A stretch of 64,000 nucleotides of DNA from Nematostella vectensis (lineage: Eukaryota; Cnidaria; Anthozoa; Actiniaria; Edwardsiidae), in contig NC_064035.1 of the NCBI RefSeq assembly GCF_932526225.1, positions 3,099,501 through 3,163,500 on the forward strand, read 5' to 3'. Made by a program: the position numbers and the translations under genes. The notes beneath the pieces were generated by a model that saw only the letters and a program-made list of their open reading frames with translations, was not told where the DNA came from and made no database searches. Below are positions 10,462-21,547 of the stretch, piece after piece; position 1 is the first letter of the stretch; each line of letters starts with the position of its first letter.

Positions 10462-12785
10462 GGGAGGGGGGCTCTCGCACGCTTGCTGGTCTGGTTTTCA
10501 CATCAAGAAGCATATGGAAAATAAAACAAAGGCAAAGAAATATTATAAAGGGCTGAAAATTAGATACGTGTTTCGGAGTTTTAGATCACATTTTTCGATT
10601 TACAAACCGTTTTATAGCCGGACTTGTGTTCTTGGCGTGCTATGTAACCACTATGTAAGCTTTTTTTTAATCTGCTGCCGTTATACAAACTTTTAAATAC
10701 GAAATAATGGGCCTTTTTCAGCAAAAACAGACGACACGAAAAGATCAAAAGCAGACGTTTTGAGTGGTATCTATGTGTGTTTTCACACTATGCAAATGAG
10801 TTGAAGGTCTTGGTCGAGTGGTCACGTTATATAAGAATATCCAATAATGCACCAGAACAAGAAAGTATGATATTCTCTTGACCAGGATTAATACAGAAGT
10901 GACGATGTTTGCCTTAGATCGCAATAAAAGACTACGCAAATGCTGGGAGAGTCTGGGTCGAGTAGTCACGTGGTTCATGTGGTTAATCGATAACAGTGAA
11001 TAATGGCTTGAATCTCGCAAGACACTGACATTCACTACATCAACCCAGAAAACAGGTAAAACCAACACTTCTACGCCGAATTACTCCCCCAAATCTCACA
11101 TCACGTTAAAGAGATAACTCAATTTGTTGTCTGCTCAAAAATTACGACGTTTTGCCGTGAACTCGGGCAGCCGTTGGTTTGCGAGTTTGTTCGTGTCGAG
11201 ACTACAAGTTCCAGCTAAGACCGTCCCTACACAGTTCCGTTCTATGTTATAGTTGTTTGATAATTCTGTTCTACTAATTTGCAGTTTTTGTTGAGAAATA
11301 GCATTCTTTGTAATCTTAACTAACAAATGAATATAGATGGGAGTTCGTAGACTTCTAGGTGAAGAAATAAAAAAGTGATATTACACACCGTAGGTCAACG
11401 TAGAAGGCCAAAAAGTATTAATTGAATAATACTCAGCGGACCATTAAAACTTTGCATACTCGAAGCAGATCTGACTAGTACAGCGTCATAGATGTACTGT
11501 TATTATCCATGGTAAATATTTCAGTAGTAAACATGCAGTAGTATTATTATACGTGACTTATTCATAAGTTTCTAGGGTTTCTAGGTGCGTTTTTGTTGGT
11601 ATCTCTGCGTTAACTAAAACCACCGGTCATGTACTGCCAAACATATTCACCTCTCTTCAAAATATAACACGCAGGTCTCACGGGCTTTTATACTAATAAA
11701 AACAATGTCTGGTTTTAACAAGCCCAGCAAACGCTAGAAAATTACGAATACTTTCCTCCAACGATTTCCTGTTTTTGTAGGAAATTAAATCCGCGTAACA
11801 AACCATTTTAACTTGCTGCTCGGATTCATTCAATTCCCCGCGTGTCTCTAAAAAATTATTTTGAATTTTTCTTGTATTTTTCTTGTCTTAATTTTCTAGC
11901 GTATTTCTTGTCCCTTCTTTTTGCTTTCGTGACTATATCTGTATGAAAAGCACTCTCTGGGTGTTTTGGTAGAAGCCATCTTACTCTACTTCGTCCGTTC
12001 TAGGAAAAAAAGGTCACTAATCACAGACAAAAATATACTCGCATAACAATAAGATAAGACATTAGAATCATGTATCAACGCGTTATCGTGGAAAAATACT
12101 GCGCCCACGAAACAGTAGCTATAATCACCCAATAAACCAGGGCGCTCTCCATTTGATGAAAATCCTCTTATGAAAACAGTTAATACGACTTCTTTTGCTA
12201 AGAAATACCACAGAAACACTGCTTTATTATTTTCCGAATCGAATTTTACCATTGTCATTGGCCCGTGAGATTGAATATTGTGCGCGCTCGTTATTATTAT
12301 TTCGCATCGCTAGAACAAGTAATAAAATTATTTCCATTTTTGTACTGTATTATAAAGTGTTTCAACGCTACTATCATTCACTGACATTCTTTGTGAATCA
12401 TGGTGCGAACAAGACTCCTATTCTCAAAGCGGATCTGTACCAGACTATGTCAGAATCTCGCGATCCCTAAAGGACGAAATTTTCAACATTCTTAAATAGA
12501 TATCATATGGAAAAAGTATTTGATGAACCTTCAAAGCGGATGACCCACCGAAGCAATCACTATCGACGTATTTTTATTGAGGATTGGGCCTGATTTTAAT
12601 AAAACTGCTAGTATCGAATAAACGCTCTTGTAATGCTTGGGGTCCCAAATCGCCTATATCGCGTTCGTCCATATGGAAACCATCGACTTTGAGTGTTCAA
12701 AGGCAGAAAACCTTTTTCTCCACCCATTTGTCCTAACCACAGTTGCTATGCTGTTAGTTGCCAGGGTAACGAAGACATCTCCACG
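9942..12785. other. Intergenic, upstream of the complete PCGF gene
   Basis: Contains CAA-trinucleotide-rich DNA (about 9955-10030), a GT dinucleotide run then a poly-G run (about 10428-10470), and otherwise unremarkable AT-rich sequence. A minus-strand open frame of 107 codons at 10745-11068 shows no domain and is not annotated. The PCGF promoter should lie toward the right end; I see no convincing TATA box. Confidence 0.5.
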
Positions 12786-15700
12786 ATGCTGCGCACATTG
12801 TCTTTAAAAGAGCTCAATCCGCACATCATCTGTGTGCTTTGCGGGGGGTACCTGGTGGATGCGACAACCATAATAGAGTGCCTTCACTCATGTAAGTATT
12901 TTTATTAACAAGTTAGGGTGAAGTTTATTCGAAGTACAGCAGGAATCTGGTTGTCATTTTTGACGAATAATTTCTAATTTGACAAAGTTCTAATTTTTCG
13001 TTTTGTTTAGTTTGTCGCTGCTGCATTGTTCGTTACTTGGAGACGAGTTACCGCTGTCCAGTGTGTGACGCAGAAATACACAAGACGAGACCTTTACTCA
13101 ACATCAGGTACTAGCAGGGGAGGTGTGGTACAATGGGAAAAGACCTTTACCCAACATCAGGTACTAGCCGGGGAGGGGTGGTACAATGGGAAAAGACCTT
13201 TACCCAACATCAGGTACTAGCAGGGGAGGGGTGGTACAATGGAAAAAGATCTTTACCCAACATCAGGTACTAGCAGGGGAGGTGTGGTACAATGGGAAAA
13301 GACCTTTACTCAACATCAGGTACTAACAGGGGAGGGGTGGTACAATGGGAAAATACCTTTACCCAACATCAGGTACTAGCAGGGGAGGGGTGGTACAATG
13401 GGAAAAGACCTTTACCCAACATCAGGTACTAGCAGGGGAGGGGTGGTACAATGGAAAAAGACCTTTACCCAACATCAGGTACTAGCAGGGGAGGGGTGGT
13501 ACAATGGGAAAAGACCTTTACTCAACATCAGTCGCTATCAGGGGAGGGATAAGATAGGACTTGGAAGATGCTTCCCTCAAATCACATCTACTAGCAGGGA
13601 GGGTAACATACGATAGACGAAGTCGTATCATGTGTATCGGGTATACACGATTAACAAGAGGGTAATTAGCTATTGCTTTTTTGTGTTTGATGCCTCAAGG
13701 TCATCGGTGTGTTTTCAGGCTTTAGCATTGTAGGATAGGATAGTGCATTCTCATTATGAACACTACCGGTCTAACTTGTGTCTGTGTTCAATGCAGGGCA
13801 GATAACGTGCTCCAAGACATCGTGTACAAAGTTGTACCGGGAATGTATTTCGGTGAGAAAAGCCACTAGAGTATTCTGACTCCTGGCCAAACGAGTTTTT
13901 CTACTTGTGACAACAAGGGACTATTATGTATGACCATGCGCGCAGATGCTAACCGACATCCGACGATTTCAGGTTCTCCTTACGGGAAGGCACTCACCCA
14001 TAGCGCGAGATTTAGATCTGCAAAAATGTCTGGTTGTTCTTGGGAGGCACTATTTCCGGCCCTCTGTCCTTGAGAAACTAATTGAGCCAGATGAATTGCA
14101 AATTAAATATGGAACAAAAGCATGAATTACAATAATGAATTTCACCTCGTATATTTTATGCTCAAAACTGGCACAAAACAAGTAAAGTTAAAGGTGATCT
14201 CTAATTTTGCCAGTATAGACGTTAACAAATAATGGAATTATTAATAGTTGTGCACAACATAGTGGCATCATTTGTGTGTTTTTATTTCTCGATTTTCCAT
14301 AATAATGAAATATTCAATATTTATGAGAAGTGATATCTTAGTGTTTATTTAGGCGACAATATCTCCAAAAATATTTGTGGGAACTAAAAGGTTGTTTAGA
14401 AAGGGTATGATAATTGTAAGTGATTCAGAACAACTTGTGCTTGATATGATAACCGCGAACAATCATACCCACGAAAATTGATACCACACACTAAAAAAAT
14501 AATTCAAGATCTTTCTCCGATTTCCCTAAAAATGGCACCCATAAAATCCTGATAAATAAGGGACGATAAAAGTAATCACAATATTGGGTACAGTGGTTTT
14601 ATTTCCCAGATCCCGAAAAATGCACTGTCAATTTAAGCTCAAACGGTGATTCAAGCAAATTACGCCGTAGTTGTAAAAAAGTTTATCTGAACAAAAAAGT
14701 ACGGATTTTTATTATAATATCCATTAAAATGAACTATAGACGAAAGACTGTTATAGTGCAGAGCTCCAGTACAGTCGCCCTCAAATAACGGATATATTAT
14801 TTTCAAAATTAAAATGAACTTTAGCGGAACTAAATACAAACATTCTGTTTGCCTTCTGTGCGAATTTGCTGGTCAAAGATTATATCTCTACAGTCCCAAA
14901 AACAGTGCGAGTTTTTGTCATAACATTCCACATCGTCATAGCACGTGCAATGAAATGCACATGCGTAACAGAATAGTCCCTTGTTTTGATAACATACGTT
15001 TCCTTTGAACCCAGCTTGCGTTCACTTTTGTCTTGAGATTTGTGTCGAATTTGAACCAATACTTGGGGTATGGGTGGGGTGGACTCTGGCGCGCGAGGAT
15101 GTGTTTTTCCCTATTTTCTTGCTCGCTCTAGTGTTCGTGAGCAGCGCGCACTAGCGCGTACTGGAGCTCAAAACCGCCAACTTGCATTAAACTTGCGCTC
15201 CCTATTCGTAAAAACACAAGTTATCTCAGGTTAGAACTAGCGACAACTACTTAGAGCCGACTTGCGTTTCTTTTGGCCAGGGTTTTAGTACCGCTACAAC
15301 GCGCGTTGCCATTTTCAGGTCACACAATAAAACTTGCAATAAACTGTAAAGATGCTCAACACCTCCCATTTGGATCTGATTATCTTAGAGATAGCCTTGA
15401 ATGTATTAAAACTTCTATTTAATTTATAGAGGAGAAAAAAAGACGGAAGGAATGCGAAGAACAGTTAAAGAAATCACGAAATCCAGAGAGTAAGTGTAAA
15501 TGTCATAGAGATATAAGTATAGTGATATATATTAACGTTACGCTTTGCATCTTTGCATAGAACCGGCCCAGGAAGTGTGTGATACGAAAAACACTGATAA
15601 GGAGAAAGAGCAAACAACCGTTGAACCGGATATCGAGGACCCCATCTGCCTGACCCTGGAATTCTACAAGTGAGACACATCAATCAAAACGCTACCATAT

Positions 15701-18700
15701 TTAGTATTGTACAAACTGCTCGATGTTACACGCGTGACGTCACGTTACATACACGCACAAATCATGTTTCACATCCGAGACATCACATAACAGACACGAC
15801 GTCACGAAACACAAGCGAAACGTCACAGTAGATTTTAGGGGCCAAAAACACACACAATCATGTGACACACAACATCATATCTCACACGAGAGAAGTCACG
15901 CGACACGAGGGGGTATTTACGTGACACACGCGAGAAAATGATAACGTTTTGTGTGACTTTCTTTTAGGCGAAGAAAGAATACCAGTGAGCAACAGGTTAG
16001 TGATATCTGGCTGAACTCGTACATTAACTGTGGCGCTTAAATGTGTGTTTGTCATTTCTGTTGACAGATCTTTCCGACTCGTTACCTACGATGTACTTCA
16101 TCTGTGACTGTCAGTGTCATCAAGAAATTCCTCACCATCAAGTTTGGAATCCCACCAACACATAAGGTAAAGAGTTTGTACAGTCTTTGAATTAGCATAG
16201 CCATGCAGGCCCCTGACATGGCTCACTGTACTGGTGGTCCCTAGGTAGAGCTTGTGTGGTGAAGTGTGTTAGTGCATGGCTTACTGTGCAGGTGGTCCAT
16301 AGGTACGGCTTGTGTGGTGCAGTGTGTTAGTGCATGGCTCACTGTGCAGGTGGTCCCTCGGTACAGCTTGTGTGGTGCAGTGTGTTAGTGCATGGCTCAC
16401 TGTGCAGGTGGTCCCTAGGTACAACTTGTGTGTTGCAGTGTGTTAGTGCATGGCTCACTGTGCAGGAGTTCCCTAGGTACAGCTTGTGTGGTGCAGTGTG
16501 TTAGTACATGGCTCACTGTGCATGTGGTCCCTAGGTACAGCTTGTGTGGTGCAGTGTGTTAGTGCATGGCTCACTGTGCAGGAGTTCCCTAGGTACAGCT
16601 TGTTTGGTGCATTGAGCTCGAGCACGGCTCATTCCAGGGTGATATTCTATCGTCGATAGTCTCTTGACAGCAGTGATTTAAAATATTCTTGTTGCGATTT
16701 CCAGTCTGAGCTGATTCGATCAGATGAGATACTTGATGACAATCTGACTATGAAGGAGCTGACGCGGATCTATGGGATTTTCTCCAAGGTGAGCACTCTA
16801 CCCCATCTCTGAATAAGCAGCTTGGACAATTTTGTCCAGACAACTTTTTTTCAGCCAGTATTAGCTGGATATTAGAGACCTTTGTACCAACACCGCGCTG
16901 TGTTACGCTTTGCCCTTTTACAATCAACTTCTGTTCTAGTCGCACTTGGATCTGCAGTACTTTTTCGCGTCGAATTCCATTCTAATCAAACTTGGATCTG
17001 CAGTACTTATTCATGTCGCCTTCTTTAGTATCGTCGCGGTTTTCCTGTGCGTTGATGTTTATCTATTCGTTAAATTGGCGACGAGGATAAAAGGAAACAA
17101 TGCCATACGAAAACGAAAACCCCCAGAGAGGGAATAAGAAGTCGGAAGTGCTTTCAAGTGTCAGAGCCAGCGTTGGAGTGTTGAATTTCGCTGGAGAACC
17201 GGGACAACGCGAAAAGACATGGCAGCTTGGAAGGCACGATTCGAAAGAGCCGTCAGATGGATGGAAGTGAAGGACGAAGACAAACTAGACTTTCTGCTAC
17301 TTTTGTCAAGCGAAGAGCTGCAAAAGATTATAGAAACCCTACCGGAACTGCCCACGGACTACGATTCGCACATATTAAAACTCGACCAGCGCTTCAAAGC
17401 TAGCAGAAACAACACGCCCGGGCGGTACAAGTTGTTCAGTATGGAATGGCCATCGGAGATGTACTTCTCGGATTTCGAAGCCAAATACCGTCAGCAAGGA
17501 CAGCACTGTGACTTCCCTGTCACGCTGGATCAAGCCATTATAATGATCACAATTGTGAAAACACAAAACGGCGAGTTACGAAACGAAATCATCGGCAAAG
17601 ATGGCGACCTAAAGTCAGTGCGAGAGATCGCAAAAGCATACGAAGTAGCGAAGGAAGGCAGTGCAATGATAGATGCAGGAGCCAACGGCCACAAGGAACA
17701 AGGAAGGGAAGAGTCAGAGGTGAAAAGAATAAGCAGGCCAGGGCGTTACAGTGGAAGAAACAAAGGTCAGGGTCAAGCTGAAGAACGAAGCCGGTTTCAA
17801 GGAAAACCGAGGTGTCCGAGGTGTGGGAACGAGGCAGACCCTCGGGGTATATCATGCCAAGCAAACGTAAAACAGTGCCGGAAGTGCGGAGGTATGAATC
17901 ACTTTGCAAGAGTCTGCAATGCCACCGCGAACCGCAGAAATGACAGACGGGTCAACCAATTGGAGTCAGATTATGTGAGCGAACTGTGTTATGTGGCCAA
18001 AGAAGAGGAAAGCTCCGAAGACGTCAATGCGTATCAGATAAATTCCAACAACTCGACCAGCCCCACTGTCGATCTCCTGATAAACGGAAGCAGCCTGAGC
18101 CTGCACATAGAAACACAAGCAGATATAACGGTCATCACAGAGAAGCATTACAAGATCATGAAAAACAGTCCACTAGAGCAAACCAGAGTGACCGTGAGAG
18201 AATGTAAGGAAAAGGTCCAGCTCTACCATTACTGGTAAAGTTCAATGCCAAGCTGTCGAAAGGAGACAGAGAAGTGCAAGAAACAGTGTACGTCGTCAGA
18301 GGACAAGGAGACGTGGCGTTACTAACAAGCTGCCGAGAAGATGAGCTTTAAAGAATACCACCTAGCCGCGACCAACGTAGAGAGAGATATCATCGCTGAC
18401 CTGGTCAAAGAATACAGCGACGTTTTCCAGGGCATCGGGAAGCTCAAAGGAGTAAAAGTCAGACTACACGTAGACCCAGAGGCAAAGGGGGTAGCAACGT
18501 AGAATATCCATTCCACAACAATACTCTCAACTAGAAAAGGAAGCAAAGGCAGTCGAGTGGGGGATCCTAACCAAACAGATATATTTGTATGGTCTAAAAG
18601 ACGTATTTGGTGTCGACACGGACCACAAGCAGCTAGTACCGCTGTTATCAGGACAAAGAAACAGCGCCTCTCCACGTAGAAAGAATGAGAGTACCACGAT

Positions 18701-21505
18701 AGCTAGCCTTCGAAGAGCTCTACCAGAGAGACCTTTCAGAGAAGATGAAGATGAGGAAGCACGCAGACAAGAAGCGACAGGTGAAGACATCAGATATACA
18801 AGTAGGAGACTCGGTCCTGGCCCGCCAAGATGTAAAGAACAAGGGAACGCCGGCCTATGAGAGACAGCCGCTACATGTTCAGTTCAGAAGGGGTTCGCAT
18901 GTCATGGCACAGAGAGAAGACGGCAGTAGTGTTACACGCAGCACGGCGCACTTTAAGAAAGTGCCATATAGGTCAGACAACGTTAGACAACGTAAAGACC
19001 GGGAAACCTTCTTAAAGGAGTAGTATCAAGATCACGAGCTCGGACGGAACTAGTAAGGACTTAAAGTAACTGGAAAGGCTCTAGGACATTGAACTCTCGT
19101 GTTAGCATTCACTATTTGCATTTGTTATTATTAGTTTTGTTTGTCAGTATTTAGAAGCTCCCCATCTATGTAAAGCATAGGGGGATTGTAGTATTGTCGC
19201 GGTTTTCCTGTGGCCAGCGCGGTGCATTATGGGATTGTGTAAGGCCAAGATGGCGGCCATTGCGTTGATGTTTATCTATTCATTAAAGCCTTCTATTCTA
19301 GTCGCACTTGGATCTGCAGTACTTATTCACGTCGCCTTCTATTATAGTCGCACTTGGATCTGCAGTATTTATTCATGTCGCCTTCTATTCTAGTCGCACT
19401 TGGATCTGCAGTACTTATTCGTGTCGCCTTCTATTCTAGTCGAACTTGGATCTGCATCACTTATTCATGTCGCCTTATATGCGAGTCGCACTTGGATCTG
19501 CAGTACTTATTCGTGTCGCCTTCTATCCTAGTCGCACTTGGATCTGCAGTACTTATTCATGCCGCCTTCTATTCTAGTCGTACTTGGATCTGCAGTATTT
19601 ATTCATGTCGCCTTCTATTCTAGTCGCACTTGGATCTGCAGTACTTATTCATGTCGCCTTCTATCCTAGTCGCACTTGGATCTGCAGTTCTTATTCATGT
19701 CGCCTTCTATTCTAGTCGCACTTGGATCTGCAGTATTTATTGATGTCGCCTTCTATTCTAGTCGCACTTGGATCTGCAGTACTTATTCATGTCGCCTTCC
19801 ATTCTTAGTCGCACTTGGATCTGCAATACTTATTCATGTCGCCTTCTATTATAGTCGCACTTGGATCTGCAGTACTTATTCATGTCGCCTTCTATTCTAG
19901 TCGCACTTGGATCTGCAGTACTTATTCATGTCGCCTTCCATTCTTAGTCGCACTTGGATCTGCAGTACTTATTCACGTCGCCTTCTATTCTAGTCGCACT
20001 TTGATCTGCAGTACTTATTCATGTCGCCTTCTATTCTAGTCGCACTTGGATCTGCAGTACCTATTCACGTCGCCTTCTATTCTAGTCGCACTTGGATCTG
20101 CAGTAGACTTATTCATGTCGCCTTCTATTCTAGTCGCACTTGGATCTTCAGTACTTATGCGTGTCTCCTATTCTAGTCTCACTTGGATCTGTAGTGCTTA
20201 TTCATGTCGCCTTCTATTACAGTCGCACTTGGATCTGCAGTACTTATTCATGTCGGTGAAGGATGACGATTACGAGGCGGAGCAGGAGGCCAAGAGGCAA
20301 AAGCTCGCGCATGCGGAGCGACAGCGTGAGCTGTATTTATTGTACCAGAAGCAGCAACAACGACGACGGGAACTAGAGAGAGAAGAACAAGGAAGCGAAC
20401 AGCGCGAACTGGACACGAGCGGCTCACCGGCACATGTACGTTCAGTAGACTAAATATGGTAATCAGGGGGCCTGAATCCTAGTAGGTGAGAGTTTTATCG
20501 ATAGATAACACCTTATTCCATCGTTTTTTAAACAAATCTTGTTTATGGTTAACAATTGTTTCAATTTCTAAGAACTCAGATTCTTTCTAGGAATCTGGTC
20601 AAATGTCCTGAGGCTTTAATTGGGGAAAGGGCTTTTTTTTCGATTTTTAGCTTCCTGTGGCATGATCAAGAAAGAGCGGGGCCCTGGGAGGAAGGGAGAT
20701 TTCTTTTTGTCCCCTCCCCTCTTCCGGCTTTCGATTTCGGTTCAACTCGCCATCAGTCCCCTATCTTTCATGAATTGTACAACAGGAACCCCAATTCAAA
20801 ATAAATACTGAAAAAGTCCCAAACAAAAACCACTCGAGGTGCCCGCGGAGGAGGCTAAATACACCCGGTGTGCAATCACGTTAGCTGATTTTTTGTTTGT
20901 CGTGTACCAACCAGAACATACATCTGCCTGAAGTACTAATTCCACCCTTTTACACATTTTTTATCTGACTATCATCATTTTTCGTCAGTTGCCTTATTTC
21001 TGTTATTTTGCCGTTCTATTTTCAGGAGCTGGTTCATAAACTTTCGAGCAAAAAGCGCAAACGTGTTTCGGGAGATCATCAAAAACCGTCTAAACACAAA
21101 CCAGGAAATACTGGGCTTACAACACAACCTGAATGTACTCGGGTACCAACACAAGCGGGAGATACTAGGGAAAACTGGGCCAAAAATCAATTGGAGGGGA
21201 CTGGGGAAATACAAAGACTTGAAGAAGAGACTGGGGCGAGACAACGAGTGGGAGAGACTGGGGCGAGACAAACAGGAGACACCGAGGATGTGGGACTTGA
21301 ACTTACTGACGGACAAAAAGATGACGACAGTACACACGCCCTGGAAATTTGGCCACTAGGATGCAATTCGGAATCCTCTAGCACGAAAGAGAACAATGCT
21401 TTGATTGACAACATTCCTGTTAGCCCGACGACAAACGGTAATAGCGAGAGGTCACAAGAAATGAACGAGAAGCGATCAGCACAAGAGAAAGTGGAAGTAT
21501 ATTGA
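12786..21505 (+). CDS. Polycomb group RING finger protein (PCGF/BMI1-like), copy B, complete
   Basis: Ten coding exons: 12786-12891, 13011-13107, 13797-13852, 15430-15489, 15561-15669, 15968-15995, 16068-16166, 16705-16788, 20223-20435, 21026-21505. All junctions are GT/AG with matching phases, giving 443 residues. The start is the ATG opening [13 protein letters not shown], the usual PCGF N-terminus. The RING is C3HC4 with Cys16, 19, 32, His34, Cys37, 40, 51, 54, followed by the family hallmark [17 protein letters not shown] domain (~134-225) contains ICLTLEFY and [18 protein letters not shown] and ends [11 protein letters not shown]. The C-terminal tail is charged and low complexity. Family role: a nuclear PRC1 subunit that pairs with RING1/2 for histone H2A ubiquitination, RAWUL binding a Polyhomeotic- or BCOR-type partner. 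LSxEF before RYLRC favours the PCGF2/4 subfamily over PCGF1, weakly. The gene carries amplified splice sites in introns 2 and 8 and a retrotransposon in intron 8. Confidence 0.88.
13090..13545 (+). repeat. 53-bp splice-donor minisatellite in PCGF copy B intron 2
   Basis: Period exactly 53 bp. GT dinucleotides after CAG fall at 13108 (the true donor of the RING exon), 13161, 13214, 13267, 13320, 13373, 13426 and 13479; a ninth at 13532 is changed to CAG|TCGC. Each unit carries AGACCTTTACYCAACATCAG, the last 20 bases of the RING exon, then GTACTAGCAGGGGAGG, the first intron bases, then GGTGGTACAATGGGAAA. The array therefore multiplies a 5' splice site with about 20 bp of its exon. Reading past the true junction meets TAG almost at once (AACATCAGGTACTAG), so downstream donors would give a RING-only truncated product. 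Confidence 0.93.
16195..16615 (+). repeat. 58-bp minisatellite in PCGF copy B intron 7
   Basis: About seven tandem units of 58 bp containing GGTACAGCTTGTGTGGTGCA, GTGTGTTAGTGCATGGCTCA, CTGTGCAGG and GTGGTCCCTA. It begins about 30 bp after the exon 7 donor at 16166 but does not copy that exon. Each unit contains cryptic GCAG|GTGG and TAG|GTACAG strings. Confidence 0.88.
16941..17018 (+). repeat. Left remnant of the 46-bp acceptor array, copy B
   Basis: Two diverged units. Intron sequence ending CAACTTCTGTTCTAG is followed by TCGCACTTGGATCTGCAGTA (unit 1), then a second unit ending CATGTCG before the retroelement target site. The first is probably the ancestral acceptor; it retains TTCTAG but its exon part reads TTTTTCGCGTCG. 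Confidence 0.85.
17025..17074 (+). repeat. 5' LTR (internally deleted)
   Basis: Matches the 3' LTR at both ends (GTCGCGGTTTTCCTGTG and CGTTGATGTTTATCTATTC) but lacks the central ~52 bp. It starts TTAGTATCG where the 3' LTR has TGTAGTATTG. Confidence 0.8.
17219..18238 (+). pseudogene. gag-like polyprotein with zinc knuckle and degenerate protease start
   Basis: Open frame of 339 residues. It has an N-terminal Gag-like helical region ([17 protein letters not shown]), then a basic linker. A Cys-rich stretch near 200-230 starts [10 protein letters not shown] and contains one perfect CCHC knuckle, [14 protein letters not shown] (Cx2Cx4Hx4C). The frame runs into a retropepsin-like strand, [16 protein letters not shown]. 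The catalytic D(T/S)G triplet of aspartic proteases appears here as ETQ, so this copy lacks both the catalytic Asp and the Gly. The frame stops shortly after, at 18238. Marked as a relic for these reasons. Confidence 0.8.
18355..19023 (+). pseudogene. Broken pol remnants of the LTR element
   Basis: Pieces in different frames with stops: [18 protein letters not shown]-like at about 18398-18450 (start of the RT region in gypsy elements), [19 protein letters not shown] at about 18600-18655 (RNase H-like), and [20 protein letters not shown] to about 19000 (integrase C-terminal segment). The catalytic core of RT and the integrase DDE region are absent, which indicates large internal deletions. Confidence 0.75.
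19187..19287 (+). repeat. 3' LTR
   Basis: 101 bp beginning TGTAGTATTGTCGCGG and ending TCTATTCATTAAA, directly after the AGGGGGAT purine tract. It includes ATTATGGGATTGTG and CAAGATGGCGGCCATT, missing in the 5' LTR. Confidence 0.8.
19289..20222 (+). repeat. 46-bp splice-acceptor minisatellite, PCGF copy B (main block)
   Basis: About 20 units, mostly 46 bp, of exon-start sequence TCGCACTTGGATCTGCAGTA...CATGTCG joined to CCTTCTATTCTAG. Each unit ends in a usable AG and carries CTTAT about 23 nt upstream of it (within TACTTATTC), fitting a branchpoint (yUnAy) at an ideal distance. Several units vary: TTCTTAG, TTATAG, GATCTGCATCAC. The last ~150 bp is irregular, and the final acceptor, used for the true exon at 20223, reads TATTACAG rather than TTCTAG. 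Confidence 0.93.
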
Positions 21506-21541
21506 GCTGCATGGCTTTATTGTGGATTCGGTTGTGTTGTA

Positions 21542-21547
21542 AATAAA
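21542..21547 (+). terminator. Poly(A) signal of PCGF copy B
   Basis: AATAAA 37 bp after the TGA stop, followed by GTGCACACTATTGAGTTG. A short 3' UTR is likely. The hexamer sits in TGTAAATAAATG. Confidence 0.6.

Larger units (their letters stand above)
17019..19294 (+). mobile_element. Decayed Ty3/gypsy-type LTR retrotransposon inserted in the 46-bp array
   Basis: Element 17025-19288 flanked by CCTTCT (17019-17024 and 19289-19294), a six-base target duplication from the array's own unit. LTRs: 5' 17025-17074 (50 bp) and 3' 19187-19287 (101 bp); the 5' copy lacks an internal ~52-bp block present in the 3' copy. After the 5' LTR comes TTGGCGACGAGGATAAAAG, a primer-binding-site-like sequence. 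A purine tract, CATAGGGGGAT, precedes the 3' LTR. Order inside: gag with zinc knuckle, the start of a protease-like region, a broken stretch resembling the pre-RT region ([15 protein letters not shown]), a fragment like RNase H ([10 protein letters not shown]), and an integrase C-terminal-like segment. Reverse transcriptase and integrase catalytic regions are missing, so it cannot be autonomous. Confidence 0.85.

Noticed and set aside
10745-11068. 107-residue minus-strand open frame
   Set aside because: No recognisable domain, composition like surrounding non-coding DNA, no splice support.
12693-12785. Longer N-terminus for the PCGF protein in the same frame
   Set aside because: The upstream frame has no ATG start (it opens with GTG); [13 protein letters not shown] at 12786 matches the usual family start.
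13090-13545. CRISPR-like regular direct repeats
   Set aside because: Units are contiguous without unique spacers, lie in a spliced animal gene and copy an exon boundary. The same applies to the other arrays.
17027-17137. Small open frame starting in the array and entering the 5' LTR
   Set aside because: Chimeric frame across an insertion junction; no support as a gene.
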